Positions 1 through 7,275 of a stretch of 10,269 nt of DNA are shown here, piece by piece (position 1 is the stretch's first letter; every line of letters starts with the position of its first letter). Position numbers and translations under genes: made by a program. Under the pieces are notes generated by a model. The model ran no database searches. It saw nothing but the letters and a program-made list of their open reading frames with translations, and was not told the DNA's origin. The stretch is from Gemmatimonadota bacterium (GTDB lineage: Bacteria; GCA-2686955), in the NCBI GenBank assembly GCA_002686955.1, contig NYZA01000183.1, forward strand, positions 1 to 10,269. The letters are read 5' to 3'.

Positions 1-7
1 CGCGAAA

Positions 8-22
8 CGGTGCGAAGCACCG
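8..22. other. Perfect short hairpin near the window start
   Basis: CGGTGC and GCACCG form a perfect 6-bp stem around a GAA loop, containing the core GCGAAGC, which is known as an exceptionally stable mini-hairpin in single-stranded DNA. No T-tract follows, so it does not look like a rho-independent terminator. The first 67 bases may be the tail of an upstream gene or a leader of serS. I could not recognise a protein in any frame there. Confidence 0.3.
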
Positions 23-163
23 CCAGGGCACGAATCTGCGCCGCCTCGCGACGAAAGTTGGTGAGAAATGCGGGCTAGCGACGTCGAGATTGAATCGGAT
101 CCTTCCACTCACGTAGCCTGCCCTCCTCCACCGCTCCCCAGAAACCAGGCAGATCAGGCAGAC

Positions 164-1453
164 ATGCTCGACATCAAAGCGATCCGCGCCAACTCCAAAG
201 AGATAGAGGCGAGGCTCAGGCGGCGCGCACCCGACATCGATCTGAGCGAGATCGAGACCCTCGACCGCGATCGCCTCGGGCTGCTCCAGTCGGTCGAGAG
301 GCTGAAGGCGCGCCGAAACGAGATATCGAAAGAGGTGGGGAAGAGGAAGAAGGCGGGGGAGGATGCCGACTCGCTCATCGCCGACACCCGCGCCCTGGGA
401 GAGGAGCTCGCCGGTGGGCAGGACCGACTCGTCGAGTTGGAGAAGCGGATCGACGAAATCGTCATCGCGCTGCCGAACCTCCCCCATCCCGACGTGATCC
501 CGGGGGGGGATCCAAGCCAGGCTCAAACGATCCGCGAAGAGGGCGATCGCCTGACGAAGAGCGCCACGGGCGAGAACCACGTCCAGATCGCGACCCGCCT
601 TGGCCTGCTCGATTTGGCACGCGCCTCCCGCCTCGCCGGCTCCCACTTCGCGCTCCACCGGGGATGGGGCGCGCGCATCGAGTGGTCCCTCTTGCGTTTC
701 ATGATCGACCTGCACGTGGGTGAATCCGGCTACGAGCTGATCCTCCCTCCTTTCGTCGCCAACACCGAGACCCTCACCGCATCGGGCCAGCTCCCGAAGT
801 TCGCCGATCAGGTCTACCGCTGCGCCGATGACGACCTCTACCTGATCCCCACGGCCGAGGTCCCCCTCACCGCCTTCCACCGTTCGGAGATCCTCGACGA
901 AGCCTCGCTCCCTCTCCGTTACTGTGCCTACACTCCCTGTTTTCGCAGAGAGGCGGGCGCCCACGGTGCATCGGAGCGGGGGCTGATCCGCACCCACCAG
1001 TTCAACAAGGTCGAGATCTACCGTTTCACCACCCCGGAGAGCTCATACGAGCAGCTCGAGATCCTGGTGCGCCAGGCCGAAGAGGTCGTGCGCCGCCTCG
1101 GGCTCCATTTCCGCACCGTGCGGCTGGTCGCGGGGGATCTGGCGCAGCAGGCGGCGATGACCTACGACGTCGAGGTGTACATTCCGGGCCAGGAGCGCTA
1201 CTACGAAGTCTCGTCGATCTCGAACTGCGAGGAGTACCAGGCGAGACGTTCCCGGATCCGCTATCGTCCCATCGGTGGGGGCAAGGCGCGCTATGTCCAC
1301 ACACTCAACGGCTCCGCCCTCGCGACCTCTCGTCTTTTGGCCGCGATCATCGAAACCTATGCTCGGGCGGATGGCGGCCTCGATATTCCGGAAGTCCTGC
1401 GCCCGCATCTGGCCGAGGCCAGCGTGATCCACCCCGACGGGAGCACGTCATGA
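164..1453 (+). CDS. serS: Seryl-tRNA synthetase (class II)
   Basis: This cytoplasmic enzyme charges tRNA-Ser with serine in an ATP-dependent reaction and also charges tRNA-Sec where that tRNA is present. Residues 1-105 are the N-terminal arm, starting MLDIKAIRAN and continuing into a long charged coiled coil that grips the tRNA long variable arm. The catalytic domain has the serine-binding loop TAEVPLT (230-236), class II motif 2 around CFRREAGAHG to GLIRTHQFNKVE (259-284), a TYDVEVYIPGQ segment (333-343) and motif 3 TLNGSALATSR (380-390). The length of 429 residues is normal for the family. An in-frame ATG at 68 would add 32 residues of low-complexity sequence (MRASDVEIES...). Its GGTGAG lies only 2 nt from that ATG, so I prefer the ATG at 164, where homologues begin. 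The gene ends in ATGA, overlapping the next gene, so the two are probably co-transcribed and translationally coupled. Confidence 0.96.
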   Translation: MLDIKAIRANSKEIEARLRRRAPDIDLSEIETLDRDRLGLLQSVERLKARRNEISKEVGKRKKAGEDADSLIADTRALGEELAGGQDRLVELEKRIDEIVIALPNLPHPDVIPGGDPSQAQTIREEGDRLTKSATGENHVQIATRLGLLDLARASRLAGSHFALHRGWGARIEWSLLRFMIDLHVGESGYELILPPFVANTETLTASGQLPKFADQVYRCADDDLYLIPTAEVPLTAFHRSEILDEASLPLRYCAYTPCFRREAGAHGASERGLIRTHQFNKVEIYRFTTPESSYEQLEILVRQAEEVVRRLGLHFRTVRLVAGDLAQQAAMTYDVEVYIPGQERYYEVSSISNCEEYQARRSRIRYRPIGGGKARYVHTLNGSALATSRLLAAIIETYARADGGLDIPEVLRPHLAEASVIHPDGSTS

Positions 1454-2370
1454 TTCGTTCCGCATCGGTGGCCGCCACACTGATCGCGGGTCTTGCCGGT
1501 GTGGCCGGAGCCGACGCCGTAGAGGGTGCCGGAACCCAGGGATACGCCTGGGTCACCAATATCGAGGGCACACGAGCCGCGGGCATGGGCGGAGCGATGA
1601 CCGCCGCCGCGGACCCTCTCGATGCCCCCTTCTTCAATCCGGCCGCACTCGGAAATGCCGGCCTCCCCGAGTTCGAAATCGGCTACCGAACCACCTTCTC
1701 CGGCGCGAAGAGCGCCCATCTGAGCGCCGTTCAGCCGATGGGCGCCGGTGGGATCGGCTACTCGATCGCCGCCACCTCGTACGGCGCTCTCGACGAGGTC
1801 AACGACACCGGAGTGCCGACAAATCGAACCTTCACGCCGTACACGATCGCCGGCGGCTTCAGCTATGCGATTCCATCCGGCCCGTGGATGTTCGGCGGAA
1901 CGACCCGCGTGTTGACGCAATCGATCCACGAGAATCGATCGACCGCGCTCGCCCTCGATCTGGGAGCGATCTGGACATCGGCTCCGCTGGCGGTGGGAGC
2001 CGCCATCCGCCACCTCGGCATCGAGCTGGATCCGCTCGTCGAAGAGAAAGAGGCGCTCCCCCTCACCGGCTCGATCGGGGCGATGTGGAGCGAAGACGAG
2101 CTCAGTTTGGCGGCCGATCTCGAGTACTCCGAGAGCGCGGGCTTGCTCCTGCACGCCGGCGGGGAGTACATCTACCAGGAGACCTTGGCGTTGCTCCTCG
2201 GCTACGGATCGGTGGGTCGCGACCAGGCATTCGATCCCTCGATCCTCGACGGGCTCTCGATCGGCGCCGCGGTTCTCCTCGCCCGCGGGATGACCTTCCG
2301 CTACGCCGCGACCTTCCAGGGCGATCTCGGAGTCGGACACCGTGCATCGATGGGGTATTCATTCCGCTGA
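1450..2370 (+). CDS. PorV/PorQ-like outer-membrane beta-barrel protein
   Basis: A probable outer-membrane protein of the PorV/PorQ (UPF0164/FadL-like) type, 306 residues. It starts with a Sec-type signal peptide (residues 1 to about 22: MIRSASVAATLIAGLAGVAG). The family signature follows: GMGGAMTAAADPLDAPFFNP (45-64), matching the G-M-G-G-A...D....NPA pattern at the N-terminus of these barrels. The rest is alternating hydrophobic/polar beta strands with repeated G-aromatic turns (GYRTTF, GIGYSIAATSYG, GGFSYAIP, LGYGSVG). The chain ends in a short strand, MGYSFR, as barrels often do. PorV proteins in Bacteroidota serve type IX secretion, but relatives across FCB bacteria have no proven role, and nothing here shows a type IX link. 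The ATG at 1450 lies in the serS stop (ATGA). The 3' end overlaps the sigma-like gene by 29 nt. Family assignment is good; the precise function is unknown. Confidence 0.85.
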   Translation: MIRSASVAATLIAGLAGVAGADAVEGAGTQGYAWVTNIEGTRAAGMGGAMTAAADPLDAPFFNPAALGNAGLPEFEIGYRTTFSGAKSAHLSAVQPMGAGGIGYSIAATSYGALDEVNDTGVPTNRTFTPYTIAGGFSYAIPSGPWMFGGTTRVLTQSIHENRSTALALDLGAIWTSAPLAVGAAIRHLGIELDPLVEEKEALPLTGSIGAMWSEDELSLAADLEYSESAGLLLHAGGEYIYQETLALLLGYGSVGRDQAFDPSILDGLSIGAAVLLARGMTFRYAATFQGDLGVGHRASMGYSFR

Positions 2371-3553
2371 CGATTTCCCCTCCTCGGTCGCCAACTACCT
2401 TCGGCCTTCGTTCGAGCTCGCATACCGTCTGACCTGCGATCTCGACCACGCGGCGACCGTCGCCGAGGAAGCCTTGCTCCGGGCCGCGCGCTCCGGTCTT
2501 TCATCGGGCCGCGAGGCGCTGACCCTCTGCTTCGAAGAGGTCGTGGTCTCTTGCCGCGGAACAGGGGGTCGGGCGCTGCCGCCTGCTCGGTGGGATCTCG
2601 ACGGCAATCCGGCTGAGCTTCGCAGGGCTGTAAGGAGCGCCATACCGGGGCTTCCGATGCCCGCGCGGGCCGCGCTGATTCTCAGAGAGGCGTTCGAGCT
2701 CGGTGATGCGGACGTCGCCCGGATCCTGTCGGTGGAGACGGGCGGGGTCGCCGAGCTGGTCGACGAGGCGCGGATCGCTCTGGCCAGCCCCACCACCTGG
2801 TCGAGTGGCGCGGCTCCGCCACCCTCGTGGCGGCCGGCCGCTCTGGGAGTCGCCCCGGGAAGCCCCTGCGCCCGTGTTCGCGCCTCACACAACGCGGAGG
2901 TGGACGGATCGGTGCCGGCCATCGAGGGCTCGGAGGCTCAGGAGCACAGGTCGTCCTGCGATGCCTGCCGCGAGCACCGGGAGCTGATCCAGCTGGCCCA
3001 CGCACTCACGCGTCACGCAACTCCCCCCTCGCTCCAGGAGGCGTTCTGGCGGGAGCGCAGACGTGCGATCGAAGAGGCCTGGACGCGCGAAAAGGTGGCC
3101 GCCCCAGCGAAGCCCTCCATTCGAGCCGCCTGGCCGGTGGCGGCGATCCTGGCCGGGATCGTGCTTGTGACCTGGCTGCTCTCGCGCGGACCGGAGCAGA
3201 CCACGGAGCCACAGGAATCCCAGGCCGCCGCGCCTCGGATCGAGCCCGAGCAGCCCGCCCCACCGGTGATCGATCGGCCCCCGCGTCCCCGCGCCCCCGA
3301 GCCCCCCATCGAGGAGCGGCGCCTGCCGCCCCCTCGGAGCACCGAGCCGGTCGAAAAGGAGCCCCAGCCGGAACTCCCCGCGGCCCCAGCCGAGCAGGAG
3401 TCGACCCGGGAGGCCCCACCCGATAGCGCAAGCGCCGACTCCGCGGCACCGGCGCTCGACGAGCTCTACCGCAGGCTCGAGGCTCTGCCCCGTATCAGTC
3501 CGGGAAGTGCCACCCTTCGGCCCTTGACCCGGACCGGGGAGAGGGTTGACTGA
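2342..3553 (+). CDS. Fused degenerate ECF sigma / zinc-finger anti-sigma-like membrane protein
   Basis: 403 residues with a composite architecture. Residues 12-50 (FELAYRLTCDLDHAATVAEEA) resemble sigma-70 region 2 of ECF factors. Residues 94-148 (IPGLPMPARAALILREAFEL, then an ADVARILSVETGGVAELV helix-turn-helix) resemble region 4. The middle (51-90), where regions 2.3-2.4 should lie, is poorly conserved. Next come C176, H202, C206 and C209, spaced C-x25-H-x3-C-x2-C, the layout of zf-HC2 anti-sigma zinc fingers. A transmembrane helix follows at about 263-281 (WPVAAILAGIVLVTWLL), then a proline/glutamate-rich tail (283-370) and a short helical end (DELYRRLEAL). By the positive-inside arrangement the sigma-like part would be cytoplasmic and the tail periplasmic. 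The GTG start has GGAG 9 nt upstream and overlaps the previous gene. The role is inferred: either a membrane-held regulator or a sigma relic acting as a scaffold. It is unlikely to be an ordinary sigma factor. Confidence 0.75.
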   Translation: MHRWGIHSADDFPSSVANYLRPSFELAYRLTCDLDHAATVAEEALLRAARSGLSSGREALTLCFEEVVVSCRGTGGRALPPARWDLDGNPAELRRAVRSAIPGLPMPARAALILREAFELGDADVARILSVETGGVAELVDEARIALASPTTWSSGAAPPPSWRPAALGVAPGSPCARVRASHNAEVDGSVPAIEGSEAQEHRSSCDACREHRELIQLAHALTRHATPPSLQEAFWRERRRAIEEAWTREKVAAPAKPSIRAAWPVAAILAGIVLVTWLLSRGPEQTTEPQESQAAAPRIEPEQPAPPVIDRPPRPRAPEPPIEERRLPPPRSTEPVEKEPQPELPAAPAEQESTREAPPDSASADSAAPALDELYRRLEALPRISPGSATLRPLTRTGERVD

Positions 3554-3570
3554 GCACTGACTCGCCGATC

Positions 3571-3585
3571 GCCGTGATTCACGGC
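3571..3585. other. Small hairpin in the convergent intergenic gap
   Basis: GCCGTG-ATT-CACGGC forms a perfect 6-bp stem just after the sigma-like gene and before the end of the opposing dehydrogenase gene. No run of T follows on either strand, so a rho-independent terminator cannot be claimed. The remaining roughly 120-nt gap is GC-rich and shows no other feature that I can support. Confidence 0.25.
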
Positions 3586-3675
3586 CAGGCCCGCCCCGCG
3601 GCTCCGCTCCCCCCGAACCTCCCGCCCTCGCAGCGGCGGATCCTGGCCAAGCTGATGGGCCGGCCGCGCCCCACC

Positions 3676-4836
3676 TCACGCTTGTTTCGTCTCGTTCGAG
3701 CCCGTGAGGGGATGTGGATAGTCGGGCGACCTTTTCTGAAAGCTCAGAATCTTGGGATTGGCGATCACCCCTTCGCGGATCTCGATGCTGCGTCGAATGG
3801 TCTCATCATTGTCCCAGCCATCCGGTCCCCGCAGCACGACCGGCAAGAAAGGGAGGAGGGCGGTGGAGACTTCCCACGACGCGGCCCGCCAGAGATGCGA
3901 AGGAGAGTGGTCGACCGCGTAATAGTGTATCGAACCCACATCGAACATCGGTTCTTCGAAAGAAGTCGGCCTGGCGAATGGGAAGCCCATCGCGTCGTCG
4001 GCGCTGATGTCGATGATCAAGGTGTCGGTCTTGAGTAGGGGGATCTCGTCCTCGGTGACGAAATCGAGCACCCGATCGGTGTCCTGGAGAATCCCGTTGA
4101 CGATGATATCGGACTCCGCCAGAACCTCGATGAAGGGACAACGCGCACCGTCCGGCGCCACGGCCATGAGATGCGCCTCGCCGGGTTTGCCGCGGGACAT
4201 CTGCCCGTAGCGGCAACCGAGGACTTGATCCTTGACCAGGTGGCTCGGTCGCTGAGTGAAGACCGTGATATCGGTGAAGCCCCTGCCTTGCAGGGCGTAG
4301 ACAGCCCCCCGACTGACCGAGCCCAAGCTGATGATCGTGGCCCTCCGTCGTGGACCGTATGATCCGTCCATGCCGGCCAGGCCGAGCGCGTGGATCACGC
4401 CGCAATAACCAGCCATCTCGTTGTTCTTGTAGAAGCTATGAAGGTCTTTGACTCCCTCTCTCGTCCAGCGAAACATCGCCTCGAAAGCGATCAGAGTGAG
4501 CCGCTTGTCGATGGCCGTCTGGGTGAACGCCCTTTGTTGTACGCAGTGAGGCCAACCCCAAAGCACCCGGCCCGCCCGCAACTCTTCGAAATCTTCCATC
4601 ACAGGTTTTGGTAGCAGCACAATGTCATGGTCGGTGAGGAGCTCCGACCGGGTGGCGCTGGCGAAACCGATCTCGGTCAATTCGCGGTCGTGGACTCCAA
4701 AGGGCTCGGCGTAGCCCTTCTCGAAGGCGATGGCGCCGCGCAACTCCGCCGGGATCAGCCTGATATGCTCCGGGTGAATGGGAACACGCTGCTCGTTCTC
4801 TTTTCTCGACGTGCCGACGACTCCGAGGCTGAGCAT
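3676..4836 (-). CDS. Alanine dehydrogenase / N5-(carboxyethyl)ornithine synthase family enzyme
   Basis: A cytoplasmic NAD(P)-dependent enzyme of the AlaDH/PNT fold, 386 residues. The N-terminal domain has KENEQRVPIHP (12-22; R17 matches the substrate-binding arginine), LLPKP (K77 matches the catalytic lysine region) and WGWPHC (H97 matches the catalytic histidine region). The nucleotide-binding domain has ATIISLGSVSRGAVYALQGR (166-185), a loose glycine-rich loop. The later segments IIVNGI (244-249), LIIDISADDA (273-282), EEPMF and YYAVDHSPSHLWRAAS (305-320) resemble N5-(carboxyethyl)ornithine synthase more than classical alanine dehydrogenase. The reaction is therefore either reductive condensation of pyruvate with an amino acid or amino-acid deamination; substrate not determined. 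It is longer than the roughly 310-residue lactococcal enzyme, with an extra C-terminal tail. AGGAG sits 5 nt before the ATG. It stands alone between + strand operons, and its GC content looks lower than theirs. Confidence 0.85.
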   Translation of the reverse strand: MLSLGVVGTSRKENEQRVPIHPEHIRLIPAELRGAIAFEKGYAEPFGVHDRELTEIGFASATRSELLTDHDIVLLPKPVMEDFEELRAGRVLWGWPHCVQQRAFTQTAIDKRLTLIAFEAMFRWTREGVKDLHSFYKNNEMAGYCGVIHALGLAGMDGSYGPRRRATIISLGSVSRGAVYALQGRGFTDITVFTQRPSHLVKDQVLGCRYGQMSRGKPGEAHLMAVAPDGARCPFIEVLAESDIIVNGILQDTDRVLDFVTEDEIPLLKTDTLIIDISADDAMGFPFARPTSFEEPMFDVGSIHYYAVDHSPSHLWRAASWEVSTALLPFLPVVLRGPDGWDNDETIRRSIEIREGVIANPKILSFQKRSPDYPHPLTGSNETKQA

Positions 4837-5111
4837 TCTTGCTCCTGGTTTTCGATTGGACTGGACGAGGGCGGAATGCCCGCGCCACTCCCGAGGTAGC
4901 GATTATGCTTCAGTTCGCTATGAGGTAGAAGCGTGCTCTTCCAAAGAACCCTGCCCGGAGGCAGAGAGGGACCGGGGGAACGGGATTCCCGAGCGACTGG
5001 AGCTATGGTGAAACGTCAGGCGTGGAAAGAGCCCCTTGCCACCCCCCGCGATTCCGTGTCACGCTGACAACATCAAGTAGAAGAGGCGTTGTCTTCCCAG
5101 AGGAGGGAAGT
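4837..5111. promoter_or_regulatory. Divergent intergenic control region
   Basis: This 275-nt non-coding stretch separates the divergent dehydrogenase gene and the 5112 gene group, so promoters for both should lie here. On the minus strand CATAAT (complement of 4902-4907) is a fair -10 element with no convincing -35. On the plus strand CTGACA (5064-5069) resembles a -35 but lacks a good -10 at the right distance. A hairpin CTGCC-CGGA-GGCAG lies at 4951-4964. GAGGTAG occurs twice about 30 nt apart, near 4892 and 4922. I saw no tRNA or small gene here. Confidence 0.4.
5066..5110 (+). promoter_or_regulatory. Two adjacent inverted repeats enclosing the Shine-Dalgarno
   Basis: GACAAC (5066-5071) is complementary to GTTGTC (5088-5093) with a 16-nt loop. 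CTTCCC (5093-5098) pairs perfectly with GGGAAG (5105-5110) around a 6-nt loop. The second stem holds part of the AGGAGGG ribosome binding site (5101-5107) of the ORF that starts at 5112. The two stems share base C5093. In RNA this could modulate initiation, and in DNA the first repeat could be an operator. Function is inferred. Confidence 0.4.
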
Positions 5112-5264
5112 ATGATCGGTCGTCGCTTTGCTCCTTGCGATTGCGAAGAGAGCGCTTCTTCGGGGGAGGAGAATCTCTTCGAGATCGTCATCCCCTACGA
5201 GGCGCTGCAAGCGGTTGGCGACCGCAACGCCCTTCGTCTGCGCATACCGCGGAGCTCGACCTGA
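5112..5264 (+). CDS. Small ORF of unknown function with a strong ribosome binding site
   Basis: A 50-residue ORF starting ATG ATC GGT CGT CGC, preceded by AGGAGGGAAGT, the strongest Shine-Dalgarno sequence in the window. The product is MIGRRFAPCDCEES followed by a glutamate-rich stretch and then LFEIVIPYEALQAVGDRNAL. The second half has mostly G or C at third codon positions, as expected for coding sequence here, while the first third is less biased. I see no signal peptide, and I do not recognise a family. A C-x-C pair (residues 9 and 11) is present. Its TGA lies one nucleotide before the ATG of the beta-propeller gene, so it may couple translation of that gene. Alternatives are a leader peptide, a real small protein, or the remnant of a longer decayed gene. 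It may not be expressed. Confidence 0.5.
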   Translation: MIGRRFAPCDCEESASSGEENLFEIVIPYEALQAVGDRNALRLRIPRSST

Positions 5265-5265
5265 G

Positions 5266-7275
5266 ATGGGCGCCCATTGGATCGGGATCGGGGCGTTGCT
5301 CATCACCATGGCGGGGGTTCCGGGCGCCGCCGCCCAACCCCCTTCCGGCTGCTCCGACGACTCCCTGACTCTGGTCCAGTGGTTGCCGCTCTTTGGGTGG
5401 GGGCCGCCGACGGCCGAGGGTGATATCGCGGTCATCGGTGGCCAGGGCGCCAACCCGGTCCTCGACCTGAGCCGCGGGCCGGTCGGCGACCGGGAGCGGA
5501 TGATCGGCCGGCTCGGAGATCTCGCAATTCCATTGCTGCACCGAGGGTTCCTATACGGCATTCCGGTGCATAAGAGCGCCCCTGCCCGGCTCGAGGCGTA
5601 CGATCTGACGAACCCGGCGTCACCGGTGCTGATCCAACGCATCGACGAACTGAGGTATCTGCATCCGACTGCCGACGAAGACCTGCTCGTGGTCGGCGGG
5701 ACAATTTCCGGTGGCGGCGGACCGCTGATCGCCTTCCGCATTCTGCCCGACGGGCGTCTGGAGCGCGCCGGCGACTTCGGCGAGCAGGGCACGTACGGTG
5801 CGAATCTGATCGAGGTCTGGAGGAACTTCGTCTATGCCGGCTACGATCGGCGGAGCGCCCAAGAGCCGGGCCATCTGAACATCCACGATCTGAGGGACCC
5901 GGAGAACCCGCTCGACGTTGGCCGGATCGACGGGCCGGGCGATGCGAAATCTTCGACCCTGGTCGACTCGATCCTCGTCGTATCGTGGCATCTGGACTAC
6001 CCGCTCTCTTTCACTGGGATCGAGGCCTACGATCTGAGCGTCGATCCGACAGAGCCCCCGAAGGTTTTTTCGTGGGAGTTCGAGGATCACTTCGATTTTC
6101 CTTGGTCTCTGGCCTCCGACGATCGCTTTCTCTACACCGTCGCTGAGTGGCCGCAGTCGAATCTGAGGGTCTACGATTTCGCTGCTCCCCAACCCTGGCG
6201 CCCGATCCAAGAGCTGCCTCTGTGGTGGGGCTCTGTCCATGGCGAGATGGCGGTTGCCGATCACGCGTTGGTCCGCAATGACAACGGGTGGCCCTATGGC
6301 ACCACGATCTTCCCGCGGCGGGCCGACGGCACCCTCGGTCCCCGCACTCGTGTCGGGTTTTACGGCTCGACCAGCAGCGTCGCGATCGTCGGCGACCATC
6401 TCTACTCGGACGCCGATGAGTCAGGGGTACTGGCGTTCAAGATAGGTCCGACCGGGTCGCTCCGGCCGGTGCAGAGGATCCAGGGTTGGTTCTCCGCCGA
6501 CATCGGCGGCTTTTCGCCGAACGGTCCGCTTCTGGTGCGAGGCCTTTCAAGAATGGCGCTCGTCCCACTATCGCCTACGGGCGAGATGGGTGAGTTCAAG
6601 GAGCTAGATGAGTGGTCGCCTCACCTCTATCCACAGACCGTGGGTTCACATGCATTCATGGCCGGAGACGGTGCCTTGGTGGCCGCCGACCTCGTCGATG
6701 GCGACACCTTGATCGTGAACAGTACCTGGCCCTTCGGGGGCTTCTCCAGCGATCTGGACAGTCAGGCATTCGGTCCCGACACCCTGCTGGCCCTCACCAC
6801 GGGCAGCCGCCTGCGCGTCTTCCGATTTACCACGAGCGCCGGCCTAGATCTGATCGCGGAAGAGCGCACCGGCTACGACACCGCCTTTCCCGGTCTCTTC
6901 TACGATACGACCGCCGGTCCCAGCGTCATCGTGCATGGCGACGATGGTGGGCTCGAGACGTACTCGATCGATCTCGCCAACCGCGAGCTCCTCCTGCTGG
7001 ATTCGCTCCGCTTCCGCCCGCGTTTTCAAGCCTGGAGCTGCTCGGTCGTCGGGGATCAGGCCTGGTTGGGCGCCAGCGACAGTCTATTCGTGGCGCAGCT
7101 CTTGCCTGGCGGCCGGATCGGCGAAATCCTGCGCCAAGAGTCGCTCAACACGGTCTGGGGGCATGCCACGGGAATCGGAAGCACGAACCGTGTCGCGCTC
7201 CCCTCCGGCAACGCCGGGGTCGTGATCTATGAGCAGCCGGATCTCGGCGATCGGAAAGCAGGTCTGCTCCAGTGA
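5266..7275 (+). CDS. Secreted beta-propeller-like protein with LVIVD/lactonase-like repeats
   Basis: 669 residues from the ATG at 5266, giving a typical Sec signal peptide (MGAHWIGIGALLITMAGVPGAAA, probable cleavage near 23). An in-frame ATG at 5128 is open but would bury the signal peptide and run across the upstream small ORF, so I reject it. Two repeat styles alternate. LVIVD-like strands are LEAYDLTNPASPVLIQRID (109-127), LNIHDLRDPENPLDVGRID (204-222), IEAYDL (252-257) and LRVYDF (300-305). Lactonase-like strands are AFRILPDGRLER (156-167), AFKIGPTGSLRP (390-401) and AQLLPGGRIGEI (610-621). The pattern suggests one or two beta-propellers exported to the periplasm or surface. No catalytic motif is visible. 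Two cysteines, C29 and C592, could pair and close the structure. The stop overlaps the next start (GTGA), so the two are co-expressed. Function is unknown; a binding or scaffold role is an inference. Confidence 0.8.
   Translation: MGAHWIGIGALLITMAGVPGAAAQPPSGCSDDSLTLVQWLPLFGWGPPTAEGDIAVIGGQGANPVLDLSRGPVGDRERMIGRLGDLAIPLLHRGFLYGIPVHKSAPARLEAYDLTNPASPVLIQRIDELRYLHPTADEDLLVVGGTISGGGGPLIAFRILPDGRLERAGDFGEQGTYGANLIEVWRNFVYAGYDRRSAQEPGHLNIHDLRDPENPLDVGRIDGPGDAKSSTLVDSILVVSWHLDYPLSFTGIEAYDLSVDPTEPPKVFSWEFEDHFDFPWSLASDDRFLYTVAEWPQSNLRVYDFAAPQPWRPIQELPLWWGSVHGEMAVADHALVRNDNGWPYGTTIFPRRADGTLGPRTRVGFYGSTSSVAIVGDHLYSDADESGVLAFKIGPTGSLRPVQRIQGWFSADIGGFSPNGPLLVRGLSRMALVPLSPTGEMGEFKELDEWSPHLYPQTVGSHAFMAGDGALVAADLVDGDTLIVNSTWPFGGFSSDLDSQAFGPDTLLALTTGSRLRVFRFTTSAGLDLIAEERTGYDTAFPGLFYDTTAGPSVIVHGDDGGLETYSIDLANRELLLLDSLRFRPRFQAWSCSVVGDQAWLGASDSLFVAQLLPGGRIGEILRQESLNTVWGHATGIGSTNRVALPSGNAGVVIYEQPDLGDRKAGLLQ

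Noticed and set aside
1357-2340. 327-residue open frame on the - strand
   Set aside because: It is antisense to serS and the PorV-like gene. High GC content makes such long shadow frames common, and the sequence is compositionally biased without recognisable motifs.
3571-3585. Rho-independent terminator between the convergent genes
   Set aside because: The stem is only 6 bp and no T-run follows on either strand, so it is listed only as a hairpin.
2885-3679. 264-residue open frame on the - strand
   Set aside because: It mirrors the zinc-finger and proline-rich part of the sigma-like gene and is a glycine/arginine-rich shadow.
3574-4038. 154-residue ORF on the + strand in the gap after the sigma-like gene
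   Set aside because: Most of it lies antisense to the well-supported dehydrogenase gene, it resembles no family, and its start is a GTG inside a hairpin. The first roughly 35 codons lie in the gap and cannot be excluded, but nothing supports them.
4951-5005. Possible tRNA or structured RNA in the divergent gap
   Set aside because: Short stems are present (CTGCC/GGCAG, GGGAA/TTCCC), but there is no cloverleaf, T-loop or acceptor pairing that I could assemble.
5128-5265. Upstream in-frame extension of the beta-propeller gene
   Set aside because: It is arginine/serine-rich, overlaps the small ORF in another frame, and would place the clear signal peptide in the middle of the protein.
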